In this document: piece after piece, positions 28,226 through 36,795 of the stretch
Numbering within the stretch: position 1 is the stretch's first letter
Layout of the letters: each line of letters begins with the position of its first letter
DNA from: Chloroflexota bacterium
GTDB lineage: Bacteria; Chloroflexota; UBA11872; VXOZ01
Direction of reading: 5' to 3'
Assembly: GCA_026710945.1 (NCBI GenBank)
Contig: JAPOQA010000041.1
Coordinates: 38,439-102,438, forward strand
Length of the DNA stretch: 64,000 bases
Notes under the pieces: model-generated
Told to the model about the DNA's origin: nothing
Seen by the model: only the letters and a program-made list of their open reading frames with translations
Database searches by the model: none
Program-made: the position numbers and the translations under genes

Positions 28226-28819
28226 ATGACTGATATACTTTGGATTATCGTTTGGATTCTTCTTGGGATTTTTGCCATAGCGATAGTCAACAAAATACGG
28301 TTTGTAGTATCAACCAACATAGAACGGAAGGCTAGAACTTCAGCATTGCGAGATCCGAATGCGAGCATGGGAGAGATTGTAGAAGCCATTAAGAGTGAAC
28401 CGGAAGGATTCACCACAGAAATACATGCCAGGTTTTGGTCGCTTGCAGATGACATTTCGACTGATGCGGATCATACCGTTGCTGCCATAGCCCGAACAGA
28501 GCTGCCTATGCAGCAATTTCTCTGTTTAGTTCATGAGGATGCACTAGAAAGTTTTCGTTCGCGAACTCCAAAGAAATCCAATGAGCGCCGACAGCTTGAG
28601 TCCAGAATAATTGCAAAGAATAGCAGCGGTGAAGCAATTGCCGCTAACGTAAATCAGTTCATGGAAGACATTGCGGCCCGCAAACCAGCTGAACTATTCG
28701 GCAAAGAAGGCGAGCAAAGACGATATCATGATGAAGAACTCCTGAAGATGCTATCGGATCACATGCGCGCAGGGGAATTAGCCCTGACGAAGCTCTTTGA
28801 GAGACCAGGGTCCGCGTAG
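28226..28819 (+). CDS. Hypothetical membrane-anchored protein, AT-richer than neighbours
   Basis: A 197-residue protein with one N-terminal membrane segment (about residues 3-22) followed by a basic stretch and a charged, mostly helical cytoplasmic or exposed domain. No family is recognised. An excellent AGGAGG site lies 8 bases before the ATG, supporting a real gene. Its codons and flanks use more A/T than the surrounding genes, a sign of possible recent transfer. No promoter or partner gene is evident. Confidence 0.65.
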   Translation: MTDILWIIVWILLGIFAIAIVNKIRFVVSTNIERKARTSALRDPNASMGEIVEAIKSEPEGFTTEIHARFWSLADDISTDADHTVAAIARTELPMQQFLCLVHEDALESFRSRTPKKSNERRQLESRIIAKNSSGEAIAANVNQFMEDIAARKPAELFGKEGEQRRYHDEELLKMLSDHMRAGELALTKLFERPGSA

Positions 28820-29118
28820 TATTCCAAGAGGCTACTATGGTTGAATCCCATTCATGTATGCACAGAAAAGGGCAAAGCGCATTTAGGCTTGTTTCTGCTT
28901 TTGGAAGCTACTGAGTCTTCGAGAATGGAATGGCTGGCCCGGCTCCCATAGACTTAGTACACAGTGACTGCACTTAGCCTATTGATATGTAGTCGCGCGG
29001 ATTGGCGTTGAACGCGCCGTTTAGTCTAGTTGCCTCTTGCTCGGACGGGCTGAGCGGAATGCTGCGATGCCTCAACCGGCGTCTTGATCAGTCTCTGCAC
29101 CTACCCGCCCGGCCAATC
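28820..29118. other. Gene-free stretch, nothing recognised
   Basis: No gene, RNA or repeat was recognised between the AT-richer hypothetical gene and the site-2 protease gene. Confidence 0.4.
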
Positions 29119-30261
29119 CTAGGTCTCGCGTCGCCCGAGTGTGGCCTCGACGCCAAGCTCGCGGGAGAGTTCCAGGAAGCGAACGAGATCTTCGTGATTG
29201 AGCACGCCCAGCAGCTCGTCACCGCGCATGACAAGCATTTGGCGTGCGGAGTGCTCGTCGAACAGATCGAAGGCATGAAGGATGGACTCGTCCGGGCCCA
29301 CGGAAATCAGCGAAGATGAGGCTATGGCTTGGCCCACGGTAGTCTCCGGCCAGGCGCTCTGCGGCACGTTGCGCGCATCGCCAATGGTGATGACTCCGAT
29401 CACGTGACCGTCCTGCACAACCGGCACTGAGCGGACACCATCGCGTAGGAGCATGGTGAGCACGACGCGGTCCATGGTCTCATCGGGGCGTACGATAGGT
29501 GGATTGGCGCGCATCAGGCTGGATACGGGTATGTTGCGGAGCGCCTCGTCCCGTGAAAATTGGCGGCGATTTGCCGCTGCTGCGCCATTCAGGAACCAGC
29601 CGATGAAAATCAACCAGACTCCGGTTAAGTAGACGCCCCGAATGAAGAAGATTAGGCCGAAGGCAATCAGGCCGATTGCGAAGACCTGCCCGACGATGGT
29701 GGCAATGGTAGTCCCTCTGCGCATGCTACCGGTAACCCCCCAGACGATAGCGCGGAAAACTCTGCCGCCGTCCAACGGAAAGCCGGGGAGCAGATTGAAA
29801 AGGGCAAGTCCGCCGTTTATGAAGGCCAGTTGTGTCAAGAGGACTCGTGCGGGCACGTCCAGCGGCAAGGTAATGCTTAGAACCAGGAAGATGAGGGCAA
29901 GAAGTAGGCTGCTCGCGGGTCCCACCACGGCGATGAAGAATTCGTCACTGGGCCGTCGCGGCTCGGACTTGAGCACGGCGGCGCCGCCAAATATGAAGAG
30001 CGTAATGCTCTCTACCTTCATGCCGCGCGCCAGCGCCATGAAGGAATGGGCAAACTCGTGGAAGAGCACCGAACCAAAGATGAGCAGCGCGGCCAAGCTC
30101 CCCACAATCCAATACGTCAATTCCGTCCAGCCAAAATAACCGAACGGAAACATAGTACGCGGCACCGACCAGGCGATGAGCAAAAACGCCAAGAACCACG
30201 TGTAGTGGACTCGTACCGTGATGCTTGCAATGGTAAAGAGCTTCATCGCCCCTGGGTTCAT
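29119..30261 (-). CDS. Site-2 protease family metalloprotease with CBS domains
   Basis: An intramembrane zinc peptidase (M50B type), 380 residues. The zinc motif HEFAH is at residues 68-72 within a hydrophobic segment. The second metal motif, NLLPGFPLDGGRVFRAI, follows near residue 150. The C-terminal half has two CBS domains (FVHVIGVITIGDA-like and LVMRGDELLGVLNHED segments), which usually bind adenylates and gate activity. Start 30261 is chosen for the AGGA site 5 bases upstream. It lies downstream of ribH with a 197 bp gap, so it may not share the rib transcript. Confidence 0.92.
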   Translation of the reverse strand: MNPGAMKLFTIASITVRVHYTWFLAFLLIAWSVPRTMFPFGYFGWTELTYWIVGSLAALLIFGSVLFHEFAHSFMALARGMKVESITLFIFGGAAVLKSEPRRPSDEFFIAVVGPASSLLLALIFLVLSITLPLDVPARVLLTQLAFINGGLALFNLLPGFPLDGGRVFRAIVWGVTGSMRRGTTIATIVGQVFAIGLIAFGLIFFIRGVYLTGVWLIFIGWFLNGAAAANRRQFSRDEALRNIPVSSLMRANPPIVRPDETMDRVVLTMLLRDGVRSVPVVQDGHVIGVITIGDARNVPQSAWPETTVGQAIASSSLISVGPDESILHAFDLFDEHSARQMLVMRGDELLGVLNHEDLVRFLELSRELGVEATLGRRET

Positions 30262-30458
30262 TGAATTCCTGCCATGCCTGCGGCACACTCCTTGATTTCA
30301 CTGTACCGCAAGTAGGGGCAAGGCGTGGCTCACTCACAAGAATGCCGCTACACATCGGCTGCGAGAATGGCTTGCAAATCGAGCATGCCTGCAGTGGAAG
30401 CTCTCGGGCGGATGCAGCCCACTGGAGTATGCGACGAGAATCGAAAGTGGCGGCGCGC

Positions 30459-30923
30459 CTACAGTTGCTGCAGCAGGTTCGCCATTTCCAGGGCGGCCAT
30501 GGCGGCGTCGAAGCCTTTGTTGCCGAGCTTGGCGCCGGATCGTTCCATGGCTTGTTCGAGGGTTTCGGCCGCAATCAGGCCGTTGATGACGGGGATATCG
30601 GCGGCCAGCGCGACGTGGGCAATGCCGCTCGCCGTGCCGTCGGCCACGTGCTCGAAGTGCACGGTAGCGCCGCGAATCACAACTCCCAAGCAGATGATAG
30701 CGCCGTAGCTCTGATTGGCAGCGAGGCGCTGGGCGGTAACTGGGATTTCCAAAGAACCGGGCACGCGTACGACGTCGATCGCGCCATCCTTTACGCCATG
30801 ACGCTTGAGACCGTCCACAGCGCCCTGGACCAGGCGGTCTACGAAGAGTTCGTTGAAACGCGCCGCTACGATGGCAAAGCGGTGGTCGCCGGCTTCGAGC
30901 GTGCCTTCAATCGTACGTGCCAC
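30459..30923 (-). CDS. ribH: 6,7-dimethyl-8-ribityllumazine synthase
   Basis: This enzyme condenses the ribityl-uracil and the 4-carbon phosphate from RibBA to give lumazine. The 154-residue product has the family motifs RFNELFVDRLV, VRVPGSLEIPVTAQ, GAIICLGVVIRGATVHFEHVA and the C-terminal AGNKGFDAAMAALEM segment (here LGNKGFDAA). The start is GTG at 30923, with a GGAG-type site. Only 7 bp separate it from the ribBA stop, so the two are translated from one message. Confidence 0.97.
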   Translation of the reverse strand: MARTIEGTLEAGDHRFAIVAARFNELFVDRLVQGAVDGLKRHGVKDGAIDVVRVPGSLEIPVTAQRLAANQSYGAIICLGVVIRGATVHFEHVADGTASGIAHVALAADIPVINGLIAAETLEQAMERSGAKLGNKGFDAAMAALEMANLLQQL

Positions 30924-30930
30924 CGTTCTC

Positions 30931-32148
30931 TTACTCCGTGTCCTGGGTGATTAACGACAGATCGTGACCCAGTCTATCACGTTTCGTCTGCAGATAGCGC
31001 AGGTTTTCGCTGTTCGGTTGCACGCTGAGGGGTACGCGCTCGACCATTTCCAGGCCGTAGATGCTAAGCGCCGCCTCCTTGATGGGGCTGTTGGTGAGCA
31101 AGCGCACCTTGTGCGCTCCCAGGTCCTTGAGCACCTGGCAGCCGAAGCCGTAGTTGCGCTGGTCCGCGCCCAGCCCAAGGCGATGATTGGCTTCTACGGT
31201 ATCCAATCCCTCGTCCTGCAATTCATACGCGCGCATCTTGTTCATGAGACCGATGCCGCGGCCTTCTTGATTTAGATAGAGGATGATGCCCGTGCCTTCC
31301 TCCTGCACCATCTGCATAGCCAAGCGCAGTTGCATGCCGCAATCACAGCGTAACGACCCGAGCGCATCGCCGGTGGCACATTGCGAGTGCACACGCACCA
31401 GCACCGGTTCATCCGGCGTAATCGTGCCGGTGACAAGCGCGATGCCTTCTTGCCAGTCGGCAGTGCTCTCGTACGCCAGTGCCGTAAATTCGCCATAGTC
31501 CGTCGGGATGCGGGTGCGCGCGACGCGGCGCGCAATAGTCTCCGTGCGGTAGCGGTATTCGATGAGGTCGGCAATGCTGATGATGGTGATGCCATGCCTG
31601 GCGGCGAATTCCTTGAGTTGCGGCAAGCGCATCATCGTGCCGTCTTCGTCCATGATTTCGCAGACCACTGCCCCCGGGTAGAGGCCGGCAAGCTTGGTGA
31701 GGTCTATGCTGGCTTCGGTATGGCCGGCGCGCACCAGCACCCCGCCATCACAGGCGCGCAGGGGAAACGTGTGACCCGGCATGATAAGGTCGCTCGGTTT
31801 GGTGTTGGGATTGACCAACGCTTTGATGGTGGTAGCTCGATCTGAAGCGGAAATTCCACTGGCCACACCGTGCCGCGACTCCACGGAAACGGTGAACGCC
31901 GTGCCGTACATAGTGTCGTTGTTCGATACCATCAGCGGGATGCGCAGTTCGTCCAAGCGTTGGGCGGTGAGCGGCGCGCAAATGAGGCCACGCCCGTACT
32001 TCGCCATGAAATTGACCTTCTCGGCCGTGATCTTCTCGGCCGCAATGCAAAGATCGCCTTCATTCTCGCGGTCCTTGTCATCGATGACAATGACGAAGTT
32101 GCCTTGGCGGAATTCCTCAATGGCCTCTTCAATCGTAGCTAGTGGCAT
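30931..32148 (-). CDS. ribBA: Bifunctional 3,4-dihydroxy-2-butanone-4-phosphate synthase / GTP cyclohydrolase II
   Basis: It supplies both precursors of riboflavin. The N-terminal half (to about residue 205) is DHBP synthase, with DDKDRENEGDL and GHTFPLRA. The C-terminal half is GTP cyclohydrolase II, with the zinc motif CATGDALGSLRCDCG and the catalytic QEGRGIGLMNK. The chosen ATG (32148) gives MPLATIEEAIEEF, the family start; an upstream in-frame ATG adds 17 unlikely residues. A GGAGAG site lies 10 bases upstream. The 193 bp between it and the DUF1640-like gene may hold an internal promoter. Confidence 0.96.
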   Translation of the reverse strand: MPLATIEEAIEEFRQGNFVIVIDDKDRENEGDLCIAAEKITAEKVNFMAKYGRGLICAPLTAQRLDELRIPLMVSNNDTMYGTAFTVSVESRHGVASGISASDRATTIKALVNPNTKPSDLIMPGHTFPLRACDGGVLVRAGHTEASIDLTKLAGLYPGAVVCEIMDEDGTMMRLPQLKEFAARHGITIISIADLIEYRYRTETIARRVARTRIPTDYGEFTALAYESTADWQEGIALVTGTITPDEPVLVRVHSQCATGDALGSLRCDCGMQLRLAMQMVQEEGTGIILYLNQEGRGIGLMNKMRAYELQDEGLDTVEANHRLGLGADQRNYGFGCQVLKDLGAHKVRLLTNSPIKEAALSIYGLEMVERVPLSVQPNSENLRYLQTKRDRLGHDLSLITQDTE

Positions 32149-32341
32149 GCGAATGCTCTCTCCGTTCCCTTTACGACTGCCTGCAACAATGCAGCGCAAT
32201 CGAGTCGCACTTTGCGCTGGAAGACCTGTGAGTTCTGTGCCGTATGTGGGAAACCGACTGTAGATGAGTCACTTTGATTCGTCTTTCGCTTCGTTTCCGA
32301 TAGGGCGCGCCAATGAGAATTTGAGTTGTAGGCGATGGCGC

Positions 32342-32689
32342 CTAGGGTAGTAACTTCAAGGCCGCCACGATCAGCCCACCCACCGCTACCTGTAGCAATG
32401 CAAGCTGAAGTATTAGGTTGTTCATGCGTCGTTCAAGTGTTGCTGTTAGCCGCAACTCCAGTGCTTGCAGGTCGGCTTTGGTTGACCGTTCCAAGGCTTG
32501 CAAGTCCGCTTTGGTTGCCCGCTCCAATGCTTGCAGGTCGGCCTTGGTTGCCATGTCCACGATATCGGCTTTAGTTGCCAAGGCGCCGTAGCCCTCGCCG
32601 CCCACGTCTATCAAGGCTTGTGCTTGGCGCTCCGTGAAGCCCGCATCCGTCAGGGCTGCAAACGCCTTGTGCGTGTCGAATACTGCCAT
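32342..32689 (-). CDS. DUF1640 / CCDC90-like coiled-coil membrane protein inside the rib cluster
   Basis: A 115-residue protein with the bacterial DUF1640 layout: FDTHKAFAALTDAGFTERQAQALI at the start, a coiled coil, and a C-terminal hydrophobic segment (about residues 91-113). The coil carries three 11-residue repeats, ATKADLQALER (47-57, 58-68) and STKADLQALEL (69-79), an arrangement typical of hendecad coils. The function of bacterial members is unknown; mitochondrial relatives (CCDC90/MCUR1) organise membranes or channels. It lies 41 bp after ribE and 193 bp before ribBA, in the same direction. A link to riboflavin synthesis is unproven. Confidence 0.8.
   Translation of the reverse strand: MAVFDTHKAFAALTDAGFTERQAQALIDVGGEGYGALATKADIVDMATKADLQALERATKADLQALERSTKADLQALELRLTATLERRMNNLILQLALLQVAVGGLIVAALKLLP
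32453..32551 (-). repeat. Three 33 bp repeats encoding hendecad coil units
   Basis: Tandem 33 bp units within the DUF1640-like gene each encode (A/S)TKADLQALE(R/L). DNA identity is high but not complete, so the expansion is moderately old or under selection. Confidence 0.8.
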
Positions 32690-32730
32690 CGGTCATGCTT
32701 CCTAGATTCTTGCGTCGATTGCTACCGGCC

Positions 32731-33321
32731 TTAGTCGTGTACTAGCAAACGTTCCACGTATTTCGCAAACAGGTCTACTTCCAAGTTTACCCTGGCGCCG
32801 AGCGGCTGGCGCGTCAGGTTCGTATGTTCCTGCGTATATTGTACCAGGGAGACTGCAAAGTCCTGCGCGTTTAGCTCGGAAACGGTAAGACTGACACCAT
32901 CTACGGCAACCGAGCCTTTCACGATCAGATATCGGAGCACTTCCGGCGGCGCGGTAAACCGCATTACCACAGAGTCGCCCACTGGAGTTCGCGCAAGGAT
33001 TGTGCCGGTAGCGTCTACGTGCCCTTGGACTATGTGTCCGCCTAGGCTATCGCCGACGCGCAGTGCCGGTTCCAAGTTTACGCGGTCACCTGGAGAGAGG
33101 TCGCCTAATCCTGTTCGAGAGAGGGTTTCCGGCGTGAGTTTGCACGCAAACGCTGGTGGCTCAAGTGTTGCCACGGTGAGGCACGTGCCGTTCACGGCAA
33201 CGCTCTCGCCGGGGCTGAGGGTACTGGCGATCTCCGGGGCCGCAATCTCCAAATCCGCCTCATCAGCCGAAGCAGCGAAGTGGGTTACGGTGCCAAGCGC
33301 TGTGACAATGCCGGTAAACAT
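32731..33321 (-). CDS. ribE: Riboflavin synthase alpha subunit
   Basis: This enzyme converts two lumazines to riboflavin plus the ribityl-uracil. Two homologous barrel halves are visible in the 196-residue product. The first begins MFTGIVTALGTV and holds SVAVNGTCLTV. The second begins near GHIVQGHVDATG and holds GSVAVDGVSLTV. The near-duplicate NGTCLTV/DGVSLTV motifs are the classic sign. A GAGAGG site is 6 bases before the ATG. It follows ribD by 63 bp. Confidence 0.97.
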   Translation of the reverse strand: MFTGIVTALGTVTHFAASADEADLEIAAPEIASTLSPGESVAVNGTCLTVATLEPPAFACKLTPETLSRTGLGDLSPGDRVNLEPALRVGDSLGGHIVQGHVDATGTILARTPVGDSVVMRFTAPPEVLRYLIVKGSVAVDGVSLTVSELNAQDFAVSLVQYTQEHTNLTRQPLGARVNLEVDLFAKYVERLLVHD

Positions 33322-33384
33322 GGTAAACCTCTCCGCCTCTTGTTGATTATAGCGGTAAGGGTGCGAAGGGTTTGCTGCGCAATT

Positions 33385-34488
33385 CTAGCAGTCCACATCG
33401 CTAAGATCGGCGGTCAGAAGCACGTCTGGGCCGATTTGCACTACAGACGAAAAGTTAAAGCGTCGTATGGCAGCGGCCTCATTTCCATCCCGACCGGCAA
33501 GCAGCGACGGCGCATTGTCATTGCCAACCAGGATCGGCGCGACAAAGAGCAGAAACTGTTGCACACAGCCGGCATCCAGAAAGGCCGCAGCCAGAGTGGG
33601 ACCGCCTTCCAAGAGTACGGAACGGACACCGTCCGCCCCCAGCCGCCGCAAAAAGCTTGGCACATCAACCCTCTCGTCCGCAGACGGCAGCGACCACACG
33701 TCGGCGTTGCGCGTGCGATACTGCTCCAGCCGGTCGGCTGCTGCTGCGATCGTTGTTACGATTGTCGTCGCACCGGGGAGATCCGGGCCGAGAATTCTGG
33801 CGCATCTCGGCGTTCTGCCGCTGCTATCAAGGATGTAACGGCGGGGGTGATGCACGTCCGCTCGCGCCAGGCGCGTGGTCAAGCGCGGGTCGTCGGCAAT
33901 GACCGTGTTCACGCCGACGACAATAGCATCGCTGCGGTCGCGCAGTTCATGCACCATGGTGCGCGCGGCTTCACTTGTCAAATAGGTCGTTTCATTGTCG
34001 CCCGTCGCCACTTTGCCGTCAGCGCTCATGGCCATTTTCAAGGTGACAAACGGCAGGCCGGTTTTCATGCTGTAGAGGTATGCTGCGTGGCACTGCCGAG
34101 CCTGCTCCGCGTTGACCCCAACACGTACTTGAATCCCGGCGGTTCGCAGACGTGCCACGCCCTGGCCGTTGATCCGCGGATGAGGATCGAGGACGCCAAT
34201 GCTGACGCGTCGAATGCCGGCGGCAATGATTGCCTCCGTGCACGGCGGCGTGCGCCCACGAAATGCGCAGGGCTCAAGTGTCACGTAGAGGTCGGCTCCC
34301 CTGGCGGCGTCACCTGCTACGTTGAGCGCCGTGACTTCTGCGTGTGCTTGGCCAGGCGGCTGCGTGGCGCCTTCACCGACCACAACACCGTCTCGCACGA
34401 TAACGGCGCCGACCGCAGGATTAGGCGACGTGCGCCCTTGCGCCTGTTCTGCCAATTTGAGGGCGCGATTCATGTGGTCATTGGGCAT
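33385..34488 (-). CDS. ribD: Riboflavin biosynthesis deaminase/reductase RibD
   Basis: A bifunctional enzyme for the second and third steps of riboflavin synthesis. The N-terminal deaminase domain has NPAVGAVIV, HAEV and the zinc pair PCAFRGRTPPC. The C-terminal reductase domain has VTLKMAMSADGKVA and VLLEGGPTLAAAFL. About 367 residues from ATG 34488 (MPNDHMNRALKLAEQ). An upstream ATG at 34545 adds 19 residues with no clear ribosome-binding site. It follows the cysteine desulfurase closely, so they may share a transcript. No FMN riboswitch consensus was found upstream. Confidence 0.95.
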   Translation of the reverse strand: MPNDHMNRALKLAEQAQGRTSPNPAVGAVIVRDGVVVGEGATQPPGQAHAEVTALNVAGDAARGADLYVTLEPCAFRGRTPPCTEAIIAAGIRRVSIGVLDPHPRINGQGVARLRTAGIQVRVGVNAEQARQCHAAYLYSMKTGLPFVTLKMAMSADGKVATGDNETTYLTSEAARTMVHELRDRSDAIVVGVNTVIADDPRLTTRLARADVHHPRRYILDSSGRTPRCARILGPDLPGATTIVTTIAAAADRLEQYRTRNADVWSLPSADERVDVPSFLRRLGADGVRSVLLEGGPTLAAAFLDAGCVQQFLLFVAPILVGNDNAPSLLAGRDGNEAAAIRRFNFSSVVQIGPDVLLTADLSDVDC

Positions 34489-34563
34489 ACTAATGGCCTG
34501 CGGCGTGTTGGGAGGAGGCACACGAGTCTTAGCCGTAGCGAACATGGGGCGGTTCGGCCGGTC

Positions 34564-35724
34564 TCATACCACGGCCATGGCGCGCAACTGGCTTACGATA
34601 CCGGGCAGTAGCTCCAGCACGTGTTCGATCTCGTCCGGCGTGTTCCTGTGACCCACGCTCAAACGCAGCGCGCCTCGCGCACGGTGCAGCGGGATGCCCA
34701 TCGCTTGCAGCACGTGAGAAGGTTCCAACGAGGTGGCAGAGCAGGCCGATCCGGCGGAGGCGCAGACATTGTGCATGTCGAGGTTGAGGAGAATGCTTTC
34801 GCCTTCAATGTTTGCGAACGTGAGACTGGCAATGTGCGGCAGCCGCTGGGTAGGATGGCCGGTGCGCTCCGCGATCTCAATCCCCTCGCAAACGCTGCCA
34901 AGCAGGCGGTCCCGCAACGCCCGGCAATGCGCATTGCGTTCGTCGCGGTGCGCCTGGGACAATGCAAGCGCTTTCGCCATGCCTACGGCGTAGGGCACGT
35001 TTTCCGTGCCGGAGCGCCGGTTACGCTCTTGTCCGCCGCCCTGGACCAATGGGATGAGCGGCGTGCCGCGCCGCGTGAAGAGTGCGCCGATACCTTTCGG
35101 CCCATAGAATTTATGGGCAGCAATTGACATAAGATCGATGTCAAGTTCTTCTACATCCAGATCCATGCAACCGGCGGCCTGCACGGCGTCAGTGTGCACG
35201 ACAATGTCCTCGTTCAGTTCCCGTGCCGCCACTATCGCCTCTTGCAGGGGTTGGACGGTGCCGACCTCATTGTTGGCGATCATCATGCTGAGTAGGACGG
35301 TATCCGGACGTACGGCGGCACGCAGCGCGTCCAGGTTTACGATGCCGTGCCGGTCAACCGGGAGATAAGTTACCTCGAAACCTTCCCTCTCCAACCTATG
35401 GCATGTGTGCAGCACCGCGTGGTGTTCGATCTGGGTAGTGATAACGTGCCTGCCCTCGTCACGCCGGGCGTACGCCACACCCTTCAGGGCAAGATTTGCG
35501 CCCTCGCTGCCGCTGCCGGTTAAGACGATTTCATTGGGACTGCACAAGAAGACATCCGCAATGTCCTCCCGCGCTTCCTCCACCGCCCGCTTGGCCTGGC
35601 GCGCAATACTGTAGATGCCGGAAGGGTTGCCCCACTGCTCCGTGAGATAGGGCAGCATGGCGTCGAGAACAGCCGGATCAACCGGCGTCGTTGCGGCATG
35701 GTCGAGGTAAATTAGGTCGCTCAT
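34564..35724 (-). CDS. Cysteine desulfurase (NifS/IscS type)
   Basis: A pyridoxal-phosphate enzyme that removes sulfur from cysteine for iron-sulfur clusters and thiolated cofactors. The 386-residue product starts IYLDHAATTPVDPAVLDAM. It has the PLP lysine in SIAAHKFYGPKGIGAL near residue 200 and the catalytic Cys in SAGSACSATSLEPSHVL near residue 325. ATG 35724 follows AGGAGG and is preferred to an upstream ATG. No iscU or thiI gene follows; instead ribD lies 75 bp downstream, an unusual pairing. Sulfur could also serve the HesB-like protein at 56569 or selenium metabolism (inference). Confidence 0.95.
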   Translation of the reverse strand: MSDLIYLDHAATTPVDPAVLDAMLPYLTEQWGNPSGIYSIARQAKRAVEEAREDIADVFLCSPNEIVLTGSGSEGANLALKGVAYARRDEGRHVITTQIEHHAVLHTCHRLEREGFEVTYLPVDRHGIVNLDALRAAVRPDTVLLSMMIANNEVGTVQPLQEAIVAARELNEDIVVHTDAVQAAGCMDLDVEELDIDLMSIAAHKFYGPKGIGALFTRRGTPLIPLVQGGGQERNRRSGTENVPYAVGMAKALALSQAHRDERNAHCRALRDRLLGSVCEGIEIAERTGHPTQRLPHIASLTFANIEGESILLNLDMHNVCASAGSACSATSLEPSHVLQAMGIPLHRARGALRLSVGHRNTPDEIEHVLELLPGIVSQLRAMAVV

Positions 35725-35991
35725 GAATTTCGCTCCTCCTACGCGAGGAGTATACACTCTCTGTCCCAAGCAAACGACGGAGCAAGTACCTGCACAGGCA
35801 CCAGTGTGACTGGGTTCAAGGCGTGAACGTGTGGGTTTTCAACTCTACGTGACTCAAGTATAGTAGCCGCGCTTTTCGGTTGCCAAGAGGTAGATAGAAT
35901 TCATGGGTGTGCGATGCGCTCAACACAATCCGCCACTCCGCGCTGTTTCCACCAATGAAGTCTACGTGACGAAGCACATTTTATTCAGGCG

Positions 35992-36795
35992 CTAGATGCC
36001 GGCAATATCCCGCCGCCGGAAGATGAACACTGCCAACGCAAGGAAGACGAGGCTGGCGCCCAGCAGCACCGCGGGGTCTTGGAAAGAAATGTCCTCCCGC
36101 AAGACTGCCAGCGGTTCGAAGTAGTTGAAAGGCCCTAAGATGCGGTAATCGTAGAGGTTTTCGACAATGTCCGTCATGGCATCGAAGAAGTAAGCGCCCA
36201 CCGTGAAGACGGCGCCAAGCACGCCTGCAAGGCGGCGCGAGGGGAGCGAGGCGGACAGGAAGAGCGAAAAGCAATTGAAGAGCGCGCCCATGCCGAACGC
36301 GTTGAGCATGACAAGAGCAAGCCGGTCGAGCTCCAAGGTGGCTTCGTCCACGAAGCCGATGCTTACCCAGAGCACCACGCCTATAATCACGAGCACTAGG
36401 ACGAGGCTCAAGAGAGTTGCGGCTGTCTTGTGCAGAACAACCTGGCTGCGCGAAATAGGCAGGGAGAGCAGGGTATCCATGGTGCCGCGTTCCTCTTCGC
36501 CGCGCAGCGCACCGGTGCCCTCGATTATGGCGAAAATGGCAAGGATCAACGGCAGGATGATCAAGTACTGCGATACGAGATAGCCGTCAAATTCTGTTAG
36601 CGAAAGCACGCCGCCCGTAAAGGCCTTGTAGGCGTCGGGCAGGTTCTTCATGGCTTCCTCAAGCTCAGCGCCGCTCGCTGCGAAACTGGGATAGATGGCG
36701 ATTACCAGCAGTGCGAGCGCGCCCAGACCTAGTCCGTAGGCCAGTACGGGGATGCGCTGGTCACGCAGAGTCTTGAGCAGAAGATTCCGCAGCAT
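35992..36795 (-). CDS. ABC-2 type transporter permease
   Basis: A 267-residue membrane protein with about six hydrophobic segments, beginning at a helix near residues 15-35. It has the loop GALRGEEERGTMDTLLSLPISRSQVV found in ABC-2/NosY-type exporter permeases. Its start overlaps the ATPase gene by 35 bp, indicating translational coupling. It works with that ATPase as an exporter of unknown cargo. The ATG is supported by a GGAAG site. Confidence 0.9.
   Translation of the reverse strand: MLRNLLLKTLRDQRIPVLAYGLGLGALALLVIAIYPSFAASGAELEEAMKNLPDAYKAFTGGVLSLTEFDGYLVSQYLIILPLILAIFAIIEGTGALRGEEERGTMDTLLSLPISRSQVVLHKTAATLLSLVLVLVIIGVVLWVSIGFVDEATLELDRLALVMLNAFGMGALFNCFSLFLSASLPSRRLAGVLGAVFTVGAYFFDAMTDIVENLYDYRILGPFNYFEPLAVLREDISFQDPAVLLGASLVFLALAVFIFRRRDIAGI

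Noticed and set aside
33280..34611. A 443-residue plus-strand frame opposite ribD
   Set aside because: The ribD motifs on the minus strand are unmistakable; the opposite frame is rich in Arg, Cys and His of no known pattern.
35725..35991. FMN riboswitch upstream of the cysteine desulfurase-rib genes
   Set aside because: No RFN-element consensus was found on the minus strand in this interval.
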